Position numbers and translations under genes: made by a program
Shown here: positions 26,457-51,092 of the stretch, piece by piece
Position numbering within the stretch: the stretch's first letter is position 1
Layout of the letters: each line of letters opens with the position of its first letter
Source: Ilex aquifolium
Lineage: Eukaryota > Streptophyta > Magnoliopsida > Aquifoliales > Aquifoliaceae
Reading direction: 5' to 3'
Assembly (NCBI GenBank): GCA_951799425.1
Contig: OX637402.1
Location: 33,137,492 to 33,201,491 of the forward strand
DNA length: 64,000 nt
Notes under the pieces: generated by a model
What the model saw: the letters and a program-made list of their open reading frames with translations, nothing else
Told to the model about the DNA's origin: nothing
Database searches by the model: none

Positions 26457-26506
<50 letters not shown>

Positions 26507-28370
26507 ATGTGTTCACTGTCCATGGAGGAATGACCATATCTTCATATTTCTAACCTTCCCTTGGCAGAACTCTTAGATTCCATCTCTACATTTTCCATCC
26601 AAAATGCATACAAATAACAATGTTGGCCTTTTGAAGTACCTATTAGCTTAAATATGATCAAGTTGACAAGCTCAGGCACCCTACTGAGTGACATAAAGAA
26701 GGTGCCTTCTCTATACACTTACATTCGGTGAGGATGTAAACTGGTAAAATCATCAGACCCGAGTTCAGACTCTAACCAAAAGGGCATGGAGTGTTGGACA
26801 GTTGGTTTAGGTGCAGCTGTATATCAGGCAAAAGAATATAGCATTGGTGAATGAAATCAGTTCCCACTCTGAACAATAAAACTCAAATCAATTTGACAAT
26901 CAGAAGTTAGAATCATATCCTAGGTCTTCTATGACATCACTATGTAGCCTTGGATACGATATGGTACTTACAAAGTCACGAATTAAGGTCTCTAAGTTTA
27001 TCCATGGCATACAGAGACACCTTTAAAACTTCATAAGTTAAAATGCTGGATGTGTGCTTTACTGAATTCACAATTAATTTCATTCAGTAATCAAATTACA
27101 GCAAATAGATAGATAGATAGATAGAAACGTAGATAGAAAGAGAGGAGGAGGGATGGGGGAATTTAGAAACTCTGGTACTATATATTACATTCGCCTAAAC
27201 CATCAATACTAAAAGATCATATGACGATAAAAGAAACAGCTGTTCGTTTTGGGGAGGAAATAAAAGAGAACCATAGAAGACACTTAAAAAAAACACTTTC
27301 AAAGTTTTACACTAACTTCTAATTTTCTGTCACTAATTTTAATTTCTTCTTCTCATCCATCAGGCGTCCAACTAAACACATTGAAAAACATGAAAGATAA
27401 GTTGTACACAATGTTTCATGATCCACCACAAATAAGTAAAGAAAACTAACTCCAAGCTACAATTATAAACAATAGAACCAAATCCAACACTGAAATACAA
27501 GAGCATGCAAGTTCATTCCAACAAAACTAATCTACAATGTAAGTATCAACAGAACAAAACTGAGACACACACCCAAAGACCACAGCTTTAATAATGCCAA
27601 AACTTACTCGCACCATCTCTCTTTGGCATCCATTTGGGTAACTTAAAATAATGATGGAGTGTGTGCTTTTCTTTCTGTTTGCGAATCATATGAACAATAA
27701 ACAAGAATCCCCAAGTATTTATACATGCTGCAAATTATTTCAAAAAAAAAAATATCGCAAACTTCAGAAATTGTCCAGAATTTTGAGGGAAAAAAAAGAC
27801 TAACCTTCGAAGAATAGCAACCAAATCACCATTAGGCGCAATCAATGCAACATCAATAAACTCCCCAATTCTTTCTTTAGCCTCATCATCAACTGACAAA
27901 ACAATAGGGAGTGGCATATTCACCAGAGACCCATCTTTCATTCTTAAGGAATTGAAATGCAAACTCTGCAAATACTCATCCTCTCTCATGAACCCCTTCA
28001 AAGGACTGGCCCAACCTTCACTAATCACATGAACCCACTCAAGATCAATCTTGGTCAGCTTAACGTTTGGCATTGCCTCAGCCTCTGAAATCTTTGCAGC
28101 CCTTTCACTCTCTGGCACCACAAGATCCACCAAAGACCCACCATCTGGATCAATCAGAGAACTCTTGACTGTAAAAGAAACCCTTGAAGAAGAAGAAGGT
28201 AAAGCACACATTTTGCGATGAGACAAAACAAGTGGAGTTAATGGATTTGAATGATATATAGATTTGGACTGAAATTGGATGCCGTAGCTTCTTTTACTGA
28301 TAGTGGTTTGAGGGTTGAGGTTGAGATGTGTTGTTGTTGTTGTGATGTGTAATTCGATGGTTAAAGACAT
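23342..28370 (-). CDS. APS1: ATP sulfurylase, plastid-type
   Basis: Five exons read on the minus strand: 28370-27805, 26301-25896, 25512-25252, 24401-24315 and 23479-23342. All phases close and give 485 residues, normal for plant ATP sulfurylase. The enzyme makes adenosine 5'-phosphosulfate from sulfate and ATP, the first step of sulfate assimilation. The N terminus (about residues 1-70) is rich in Ser, Thr and basic residues, as in a chloroplast transit peptide. The core shows [11 protein letters not shown] (residues 269-279, the nucleotide-binding QXRNPXHXXH motif) and GRDPAG (371-376). The protein ends [24 protein letters not shown] plus a short tail. ATG at 28370 is the first in-frame Met; a second Met at residue 54 follows the likely transit region. 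The gene is divergent from the exoribonuclease gene, 2.2 kb apart. The APS1 label marks the plastid type; the paralogue number is uncertain. Confidence 0.95.
24590..24790. other. GC-richer insert in ATP sulfurylase intron 3
   Basis: Within the 850-bp intron 24402-25251, about 200 bp are clearly GC-richer than the surrounding intron (GGACCCGGGATGGGGAGGGG near 24638 and a CTGCTGATCAGCAG palindrome near 24702). It looks like inserted foreign or repeat sequence. I could not find inverted ends or a target-site duplication, so the class is unknown. Confidence 0.35.
26454..26505. repeat. (GT)n(GA)n compound microsatellite
   Basis: About 13 GT units followed directly by about 13 GA units, in ATP sulfurylase intron 1 (26302-27804). 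A smaller GATA repeat lies at 27107-27124 in the same intron. Confidence 0.95.
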
Positions 28371-28539
28371 TTTGTTTGGGAGCTGTAATTCTTCGGAGAG
28401 GTAGTTGTTGATCTTGTGCTTTAGCAGAAAGAAAGAGATCCGAGCAAATTGGGAGCACTGTGCTTCCACCTCTGAATTTGGTGGACATCTTGAAAGGACA
28501 ATAAAAGAGAGGCTGTGAAATGAAAAGATGTCCACGAGT

Positions 28540-30370
28540 TTGGTTTGAACTCATCATTGAGGTTGGTTTTTTCCGTTTTATTTTTATTTGTATATTTATT
28601 TATTTTTAGATGGGCCGCCGCCGTTTCTTGGGTGATCTTCATTGTCGTGGACCAGCGTAAATCTAAGACAACTGGGTGGCCCAAAGAACTAAAGAAGTTC
28701 GACAGCTTATTTTCAGCCCATTTCACGAATTTATCCATTTCTCGATTTGTGCGTGTAAGCCTTACACAGTGGTCATGTTAATCTCCTCTTTATCGTTTCA
28801 ATTTTATCAAATGTCTCCGAAGGGACCATTTTACAAATCTATAATCTGTATGTAAAGGTGGTAAATGATTGAGTTATTCGCGCTCGGGTTGGATTCGACT
28901 CAAGCTTGTTCATTTAAAAAATGAACTAAGCTCAAATAATTTTTTATATAAGCTCGACTCATTTTGAGTTCAAACTCACAAAATTCGGCTTATTTATTTA
29001 TAAAATAGTCAAGCTACTCAGATTCAGTTCGAGTTCAGCTCGTTTTGAATCGATTCAAACTTTTTTTAAATAAAAAAAATGAACTGAACTTGAATATTTT
29101 TTAAAATTTGTTCTAAAAAACAAACTCGTCAAATTTGAACTCAAACTCCTTAATTTAACTCATTTACCATCCTCCTGTATGATAGAAACCATTCTTAAAG
29201 AAAAAATAATAATCCTATGATCGCTAAGAAAATATTAGTGTTTTGGAGCCCACCATTGTGCATAGATTTGGGTTTCAAGATGAAGTATTGTGAGTTCGAG
29301 TATATATTTTTTTTCTTGTAAGTGTGTACGTTTTTTTTGTTTGTCAATGAAATAGGGGAGAGGGGCGATCAATAGATAGTGACCCTTTTTAAGTGTGACT
29401 ATTAAGGTTTTCCCCGATTTAAAATGTTCGGTTAGCCATATAGTTAACCTAATTATCATAATGAATAGTGTCCCAAAATATACAAATATTCTTACGACTT
29501 TTCACAGCTTCGGCTCACCCCAGCCCCAAGCACACAACACTCCCCCCTTTTTTTTAGTGATTTGATAATAATTAAACTTCTCGGTGTTAAGCTCAAAATT
29601 AGCCAATTATTTAATTTTTTTTCAAATATTCAAGATTTATTTACACATGTAATTTTATTTGTCTAAAATTATAAAAAAATAATCACGTTTTTTTTTTTTG
29701 AATTTTAATAGATTCTTAAAATTATGAAATTGGAGTGGAAAAAACAGACTTAAACGGGCATCTTTCTGACAACTTCAAAACCTCAAGAATATCTCATAAA
29801 TTTTTTAATTTCTACATAGAGGATCTGTTTTTGTTTTTTGACCCAAAAAGAAATTAATTTTTTTTTTAACATGAAAAGGGGAAAGACAACCAGTAAATAG
29901 TAATCCTTAGGCGTGACCATACGAATTCACTAATGTGAAATGCCTGATTTGAACTATAAATATTAAACCAAAAGAGTAGTTTGTTACTACAGTACTAGTA
30001 CCACTAAAAGCAAACAATAATTCATGTTTTATTTTTGTAGGACGACCTTTACTTGATAATCACACAAAAAATAAAGCCATCTTAAATGGGTGTAATTTAC
30101 GATTAAACCACCAACTCAGGTGATAAAAAAAATTATTTGAAGTGTGTGTAAATTAACTTTAACGGTCGTAAGTGTAATTTAAAAAAAATAAAAAACTCAT
30201 TGCCGACTAACTAGCTTTCGTCATCTTATACGTACGTAGACATAAAAACCCCCAATCTTTATCCAAAATGCAACCTCCCAATCTATCTTTGTCGAAACAA
30301 CAGGGCATATCCGTCCACAAATTTAGATTCGTGCCCTAGCTTACATAATCCGGGCATATAGCCACGCCAA
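28540..30370. other. Divergent spacer between ATP sulfurylase and XRN3
   Basis: Holds the promoters of both genes and one MITE (28853-29174). Otherwise AT-rich with no supported gene. The XRN3 leader probably starts near 30370-30400 in a CT-rich stretch (TTTCGCTCCCTCTCGCC). Confidence 0.55.
28853..29174. mobile_element. MITE, 322 bp, hAT-like
   Basis: The left end (AAAGGTGGTAAATGATTGAG) and the inverse of the right end (GGAGGATGGTAAATGAGTTA) are inverted repeats, and flanks CTGTATG (28846-28852 and 29175-29181) form a 7-bp direct repeat. The interior is rich in GAGCTC/AACTCG-like words (GAGTTCAAACTC, TCGAGTTCAGCTCG). Ends of the form GGTGGTAAATGAG with such interiors are common in plant hAT-type MITEs. 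It sits about 480 bp upstream of the ATP sulfurylase start. Confidence 0.6.
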
Positions 30371-30580
30371 CTCTCTTATTCGCATATTCTCTTTCGCTCC
30401 CTCTCGCCATATTTGATTTTCAGTTATTAGGGTTAAGGTTTTTCTCTCTCTGCGATTCGCTGCTACTATTTATCTATTTCTTGTTATACACTTATCTTCC
30501 CATTATTTATCTATTTTGGTTCGAGTTTATTGGAGATTTTTGTGTTGTGAAGAAGGTTTGAAGGTGAATAGTGGTTTGCA

Positions 30581-44094
<13,514 letters not shown>

Positions 44095-44289
44095 AAGGTC
44101 ACCGCCGCTGGCAAACTAATGGGTTGTTATGCTCGTCCTCAACAATCAGCAACCAATTCTCTGGCATTAGATCGGGGAACGAGTCAGAAGGCCCCTGCCG
44201 CTATAGGTGGGAACCTAGATGTGTTGTTCCCACCTGCCACCCTCTTGTGGCCCATGGTCATAGAGGTGGTGTACAATAGTCGATTCTAA

Positions 44290-47200
44290 AATTTTCAATT
44301 AGTTTTATTTTGCTCTTTCACTTTGTAGTTTTGAGGTTAATTTTATTAGGCGTAGCCTTCCACTTTGGAAGGGCAATAACTAATAAGCAAAGGTAAAAAA
44401 TCATGTATTTCTTCATTTGTTTACCATTGTGACTTGGCAAACCTTCATTCAAAGAAAGTATGCCTAGTCGGGTCATGTTGTCTCTCTCATGTCTCATGCA
44501 CCTCCTTTTGAAGTTGTCATGCTTGTGGTATCACCCATCCACAGCCCCCTTTCCCTTTCCTACCACCTAAACCCTATTCCGAGCCCCATTCCCACATCAA
44601 AACCACCCAGCAATCAACACTAATCGATAAAACACATCAAACCCTAGAACTAACAAACAACAGATTGCACATAGGATTGGCTAGCATGACTCATGGGGGG
44701 TTTATTTAGTGTAGCTTTGCTGTACTTGATTGAGGATAGTCAAAGGAAGAATTGTAGATGGAACAATCGGCCCAGTGTGTGCGTTGTAGTCACAGCCTAT
44801 ATTGGTCGAACCTAATCTGTACGGGTTGTTTACTGTCTGAACAAGAAGTTAACTCCTACATCTTTAGTTTAAGTTTCACTGTTCGCATAAAAAGGCACGT
44901 TTAATGGCACCTTCAAGGTCACGATTGGTAGTCTACTTCATTCAATAGGCAAACTTGTTGTCATATTAGGGTAATATTCACATACTTCAATGTAAAGAAC
45001 GTATAGTTGGGATGATTTCTATCACTGCAAAAAAAAAAAAAAAATTCAGTGATGTCGAGAATGAAGACAGAACAATATACAAGTACTCACTCTTCTGTTG
45101 TTCCATTTGATACGTGCATCAACCTCAAATTATCCAGTTGAAATCCTGGGTGGCAAACCATTTCGAGCTATCTCTTACAGCATTCCTTCGCTGTGAACTG
45201 CATGAATTCATTTACTTTAAGAGAGTGGTTGCTGAGACTGAAGCCATTCCTTCAAACATGATCGAAGAAGTCTGCCATTGGGTTATGTTCACATTTCCTG
45301 AGGGAACAGTAGGTTACCTGGACACACGTGACGTATGGCATTATTGGGTAGGTAGTCTACTTCCAACAGCTGTGTAGTGCTTCAAAGCCTCTTGCTTTCA
45401 TGGAAAAGTAATCAATTTATTAATGTAAAGGCATCGACCCAGAATTGGATAAGAACCGTTGAATATTCCACTAATAGCACTTTGTCCACATGAAAATATA
45501 TTTTATCACTTTCTCCAAAACAATAAAAAGGTTTGTTGAAAGAAGTGTTTGCTTGGTTTCTTTCCTCTTTGATGAATTGTTTTTTAATAGAAAGGTTTGT
45601 AGAAACGGTGTAATCACTTTGACTCAAATTTTTTTTTTTTAAAACACTTATAGAAGTTTTGTTAAAGACTATCCAAATAATTTTTTATGTACACATTTTG
45701 ATCCAGCGTAGTCCATAAGGCCCGCTATGCAATTGAGAGGAATTTTAATATGTGATTTGATCATGATCCGACATTAAATATTTTTGTGTATATGGAAATA
45801 CGTAATGAAATTGAGTAATTCACTGATAAAATTCATTGAGATTCAACTTTGATTGAATCTTTCGAATTGAATTTTCAATTTTAATAAATTTGAATATATA
45901 CTAAAATTAAAATCAATTGTATATTTGAAATTGATTTCAAATTTAAGTTGATTCTAATTTTTCATATTAAAAGGACAGAATTACCATTCATCTTAAAGGG
46001 TGTAGTCCCTATCTTTAGATCAAAAGAAAGAAGACTTTCCAAAATCCCTTGAAACTTCCATTATGCATATCGTCACAAAAAGGTCAGATAAAGTTGGAAT
46101 GTTCCAAAAATCTTGCTTATCCTCTTTTCGTCTGCATGTGGCGGCAGCAAGACAGTGTCCATGGTTCACGGTACATTTGTCTGGGTTTTCACAGAAAAAT
46201 GGGAAACAGAGTTAGGTGCAAGAAAGTCGGTACCTTTCCTTTCTATCATCTCCATCAAGTCTCAATCATCTTTGAATCTTTGACCAAAATGGCATTCGAA
46301 AATGTCGGTATTAAAAAGGTTTAAAATTTTCTTTCGAAATAATCGAATTATTTTTGTTTTCAAACATATCAAAACAAATCAATGATGAAATTAAAATTAT
46401 AATGTTTTGAGGTTTTTCATAATTTTTTAGTGATCAGTAATATTTCGACACATTTACACAATTATGTTTTAAGATGTTTCAATATGCTTTGATATATTTC
46501 GACTAATATTGTAAAAAAATAATTCTCAATTTTTTATTCGTTTATATTCTGATTTTAAAATAGGTCGAACCGTTTTTCGGGTCGAAACGTTTTCGTTTTC
46601 TAGTTGACCGAAGTAATGCACCGAAACAAAATTTTGATCTTTGATATTAAAAGACGTATAGTATAAAAATTATTATATTTACGATCAAATTATAATTTTT
46701 TGAAAATGTAAATAACAATCCTAAAGAACATGATCGATTACAAATAACTATTATGACTTTCTCTTTAACTCCACTCATAAAATATGATTATTGTTTTTTA
46801 TTTTTCTCAAATAATCACCTAACTTCCTTTTTAATTCAATTTAACTGCTTAATTATCTTTTTCAAACAGGTGATATAAGGTGTCTAGTATAATCAATAAG
46901 TGGGAGAGATGATCCACTCCTATTTCTGACAATCCAAAGAAAAGGGGTGAGTATGAGAATCAAAGGTTTGATGCTCTCTCCTGTTTAAGATGCAACTGAG
47001 ACATGTACCCGTATGTGTCTTCACTCTTCCAAACACATCATTAATCTTATCCAAATGACAAATACTATATGTCCCCAAATGAATTCTTAATTTTTTACCC
47101 CAAAAGGAAGAATACTCAATTTCAATTTCAATGTTATAGCGAGAGGAGAGAAATCAAAATGTGTAGGACAAGCAATATCACACTTTTTTTTTTTGGTTCA

Positions 47201-47570
47201 ATAATTAACGGTGTTCGAGTCAACTTACGCGTACCCCGACTAATCTCCTCTCAAGTCTAGTCAAAAATATGTCATACACGTCAAAACTAGGGTATTCGTG
47301 AAGGATAAATTTCTTTTAATCTGGTATCAAAAAATTAGTAATATTATAACTTAAAATATCTGAATTTATAACTTGTTTCTAATACCACTTTAAGATATCA
47401 TAGGATTTGCAAGATCACAGTTTCATTTTGTTGTTTTCGTGGCTTTAGAGTGAAAGTGACACAAACCAACTTCTCATCTGAATTTCAATTTCAATTTCAA
47501 TTTCAAGTCCAAGTGAATAGATGGGGAAAATTTGCAAGACATTTGGAGAGGAACAAAATGGGATTGATCC
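44290..47570. other. Spacer between XRN3 and LOG
   Basis: Beyond the XRN3 3' untranslated region I find no supported gene. Two unassigned open stretches (45114-45377 and 46049-46324) have no recognisable domain or splice partners. 45800-46700 is very AT-rich with TTTCGA-type words. A dispersed repeat copy lies at 47187-47300. Confidence 0.5.
47187..47300 (+). repeat. Dispersed repeat, copy 2 (GTGTTC-GTCAA family)
   Basis: Reads poly-T, GGTTCAATAATTAACGGTG, TTCGAGTCAACTTACGCGTA, CCCCGACTAATC and, further on, ACGTCAAAACTAGGGT. The blocks occur in the same order at 13085-13190. This copy is the better preserved of the two. Its GAGTCAACTTACGCG / CGACTAATC core resembles a repeat seen widely in woody-plant sequence, from general recollection only. 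Confidence 0.55.
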
Positions 47571-47573
47571 GCA

Positions 47574-47580
47574 TATAAAA
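47574..47580 (+). promoter_or_regulatory. Candidate TATA box of the LOG gene
   Basis: TATAAAA lies 123 bp upstream of the ATG at 47703 and is followed by a CT-rich leader (CTCTCTCTATCTCTCTCTC, about 47630-47650). The spacing fits a plant core promoter. Confidence 0.6.
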
Positions 47581-47702
47581 AAGGGACAAATAACACCATC
47601 CTTCCACACCCACACACAATCGCTTTACCTCTCTCTCTATCTCTCTCTCAAACAAACTCTCCCAATTGAAGCGAAAACAGTAGTAGTTCAGTGGTTCCAG
47701 TT

Positions 47703-50529
47703 ATGGAAAAGAAAAGGCAACTACAACCTCCAAAGAAATCAAGATTCAAGCGTGTTTGTGTCTTCTGCGGCAGCAGTCCCGGCAAGAACCCAAGCTACCA
47801 ACTTGCTGCTATTCAACTCGGAAACCAACTGGTACCTCTCTCTCTCTCTCTCTCGGTACTGGGTGATGGGTAGCCAGACAAAACATAGAGCTCTGTTTCA
47901 AGACTATTTCTTCCGTCTTCTCTTTCCATAAATCTACGTTATATATGAGTTGGGTGTTTGATCACAAGGTGTATTAACGTTCTTGTGATTGTTGGATCAT
48001 GTATGTCCAAGAAATTGAAGGTTTTTTCGTCTTAAACTGATTGAAAGAACTCATGGGCATGAGATATAAAGGAACTTGAAAGTCTCATAACCTAAGTATT
48101 CTTTGTCTATTTCTACTACTCTACCATTAATCTTGTACCGTTTACGTAATTAAACTAATATTTCAGTAATAATGACTTTCTTTAATGATCAGCAATAATA
48201 ACCTCAAGTGTTCTCTGAAGGGTTTATGTTGAATTTCAATTGCCTGTCAATGGTATTGGTAAGTAATGAATTATGAAAAAATTGGCAGGTTGAAAGGAAC
48301 ATCAACTTGGTTTATGGAGGTGGTAGTATTGGCCTTATGGGTCTTGTCTCCCAAGTTGTCCATGATGGTGGCCGCCACGTGTTAGGGTAACCATTTCTGC
48401 AGATCTCTCTCTCTCTCCACAAAATTATCGCTTACAGTAACCCTGTTTTTCTTGCAGAGTGATTCCCAAAACACTTATGCCCAGAGAGGTAAATACTGTT
48501 CTTCTATATTCTCAAAATTTTGGTGATATGTGTATTGTGTAAAATGTCTGAGGTCAAGTGAATTTGTGGATGTGTTGTTTGGATAAGTTAGTAGAAGGGT
48601 GACTTTAACATAATCATAAAATCACTCCACTACAAGTTTGAGTCACGAAAATAATTTTTTCACATAAATAGAATAAAGTTGTGTCTATCAAGCTACCGAA
48701 AACGCGTAAACGAGGACTGCTAGTTCTTTGAATGAGTTAGTGGATTAGGACTGCTAGTTTAAACTATAGTATATTCTCTTTAGTGGCTTTATTGACTTGA
48801 AGCAGGCAGAGTTTGGGACGTTTGTTCTTTAATTATTTTTTTCTCTTGTCCTGAAAAATAAGCTTTATTTAGGAATTAGTAGCAAAAAACAATTGAATTG
48901 ATTCCCATGCTAATTGCTATTTCAGATAACTGGAGAGCCTGTTGGAGAAGTACAAGCTGTCTCTGACATGCACCAAAGAAAAGCAGAAATGGCTCGCCAG
49001 GCCGATGCGTTTATAGCCTTGCCCGGTATTGCTTCTGATTATTTTTGCTTTCTGCTTAGAGGAGACTAGGGTACTCAAAAAAAAAATCAGGGTCGTTTCT
49101 CCAATTTTTATTATTTTTATGGGTATTTTTATAATTTTTGTGAGTGTTTTTACCACTTTTGTGATAACTGCGATTGTGTACCTTCAAAAGTGGTAAAAAC
49201 AGTTACCACAAAAATGATAAAACACTCACAAAAAATATAAATTACGGTACGATACTGAATTTTTTTTTTTGGGTACCCTATGGAAATAATATTTACGAAA
49301 GAGCATTCCTAACCGCCAGAAAATTATAAGTGGTAAAAGAGTCTTCCGAGTGCACAAGACTCCCACTCGTCATTGTGAGATCTGAGGAGGGTTAAATTAA
49401 ATATACCCAGTCTTATTTCTACAAACAGATAAAATATTTTTGCAACTCAAACCCAACCTTACCGTTTAGTCAAGGCCCTCTCTTATACCATTATGGGTGG
49501 TAATGTACTTAATTTTTTGTGCAGGTGGATATGGAACACTTGAGGAACTCTTGGAAGTCATCACTTGGGCTCAATTGGGAATTCATGACAAACCGGTATC
49601 TATCTGGATTTTTGTATATAATAATGAATAAGTGATTTATATGAGCTCTAGGACACATGCTGCTAGTTTTGGTCAATCAAGTTTGAGGTTGCAGCTCACA
49701 GTGGAACCAAAATGTGAACGCAGTTTAGATGAGAATGCTAAAATCTTATTTATGTTCCAAGTTCGAGTCTCAAAAGAGATGTCACCTTAGTTGACCCAAT
49801 ATACATGATTTTGTGGATGACTTCGTGCATCTCGAGTTTAAATTACAACCACAAATACAAAAAATAGGTGGTTCAGTAGAGATAGTTCTCGGTTATCCCA
49901 AAAAAAAAAAACACCCACAAGGAATGCAAACATATATTGTAGTCCCCATTTTTTCCATAGACAAACATGTTTCTGAAAGAGCATATCCCTAATCCCCTTA
50001 TAATAAATACAGGTGGGTTTGTTGAATGTAGATGGTTACTACAACTCACTGTTGTCTTTCATAGACAAAGCTGTTGATGAAGGTTTCATTGCACCCTCTG
50101 CCCGGCATATCATTGTTTCTGCCCCAACTGCTCAAGAACTCATGTCCAAGCTTGAGGTACATAATTACATACCTACATATATATATATACACTAGGGGTA
50201 ACTCGTACCTAAAGACACGATACAACGTAAATGAGAAGTGATGGATTTGGAGGTGGGGAAATTTCAATGTGAATGGTTTTAAAAGGGATGTTGATGGTCA
50301 TTAGATGAATTTATTTGAAACCGTCGGATAGACTTATTAAAACATGTCATGTTTATATATATATACACACGCAATTCACTTGACTATGCAGTTTAGTCAT
50401 CTAAGCAACCATTTTTATTTATTCGTAATGTAGGAATATGTTCCTAAGCACTCAGTTGTTGAACCTAAACTGAGTTGGGAAATGGAGCAACAATTAGATC
50501 ATACAACAAAGTCAGAGATTGCTCGTTGA
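47703..50529 (+). CDS. LOG: Cytokinin riboside 5'-monophosphate phosphoribohydrolase (LONELY GUY)
   Basis: Seven exons: 47703-47831, 48289-48386, 48458-48488 (31 nt), 48926-49025, 49525-49595, 50013-50156 and 50434-50529. Phases close to give 222 residues, the family's usual size. LOG enzymes split ribose 5'-monophosphate from cytokinin nucleotides and release the active free base in one step, in cytosol and nucleus. The Rossmann-like fold signature is complete: VCVFCGSS near residue 18, [10 protein letters not shown], and PGGYGTLEE at 119-127 with the catalytic Arg and Glu regions ([10 protein letters not shown] and the motif itself). The C terminus (WEMEQQ...SEIAR) resembles the LOG1/LOG3/LOG4 group instead of LOG5/LOG7. 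Intron 4 hosts a small hairpin MITE (49069-49278). The gene is tail to tail with the GH9 endoglucanase, stop codons 564 bp apart. Confidence 0.96.
49069..49278. mobile_element. MITE, 210 bp, hairpin type, in LOG intron 4
   Basis: The ends GGGTACTCAAAAAAAAAATC and, inverted, GGGTACCCAAAAAAAAAAAT are terminal inverted repeats. TA occurs directly outside both ends (49067-49068 and 49279-49280), compatible with a Tc1/mariner-type target. The interior is itself a long inverted repeat (GTGAGTGTTTTTACCAC on one side, GATAAAACACTCAC on the other), so the whole element can fold into one hairpin. Confidence 0.6.
49705..49912 (+). mobile_element. Probable tRNA-derived SINE in LOG intron 5
   Basis: An excellent box-B match AAGTTCGAGTCTC lies near 49758, with a weaker box-A-like GCAGTTTAGATGAGAATGC some 40 bases upstream, and the unit ends in an A12 run near 49900-49911. 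No clean target-site duplication was found, so the limits are approximate. It is a different family from the short SINE at 15409 and 61704. Confidence 0.4.
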
Positions 50530-51092
50530 CTCGTACCAATAAATACCTCAATTCAGACCATTAACATTTGTACATTACAGCCAAATCATTTTCTAAGGGA
50601 TGCAACCATGGAGGAATTATAGCACCACAGCTCTTTTAGTACACTGTGGATTGGATCTTTGTTTGAATTGTCTTCCTTTTCAATTTTTGACCTGATTTTA
50701 CATTTAGAAGCTAATCTGGATAAAACAGGGTTTATTGCTAGTGTCTTGTGTCGGTGTTTATTTGTTGTATGTAATTGTCCTTTAAAGCAATTTGAGAGAG
50801 ACAGTGTGTAGTCCTACTTAGGTTGTTTCAATTTTTATGTAACCAACTTTTTTTACTCTTTGGGAATGTTTTACTATAATTTATGTTCAAATTTTGATTG
50901 ACTAACAAATGGTCATATACAGAACGGTGGTACAACTGGGTGATTCATTCTTGTGAAGCAAACTATTTAGACAAGAAACTTTGAACTCAAGATATAAATT
51001 CCACATCCAACTCATATGTTACAGAAAATATGCAATCATGTACCGAAAAAAAGAAAAAAGAAAATATGCAATCAATTACATACCGAGACTGC

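Noticed and set aside
29230-29345. A further SINE with box-B-like GAGTTCGAGTAT
   Set aside because: Box A is not recognisable, the T-rich stretch is not terminal and no target-site duplication was found.
45114-45377. 87-codon open stretch after XRN3
   Set aside because: No recognisable domain, no supporting splice partners and no polyadenylation or promoter signal; could be a decayed gene fragment but cannot be supported.
46049-46324. 91-codon open stretch before LOG
   Set aside because: No domain, and flanked by extremely AT-rich sequence; chance openness is the simpler explanation.
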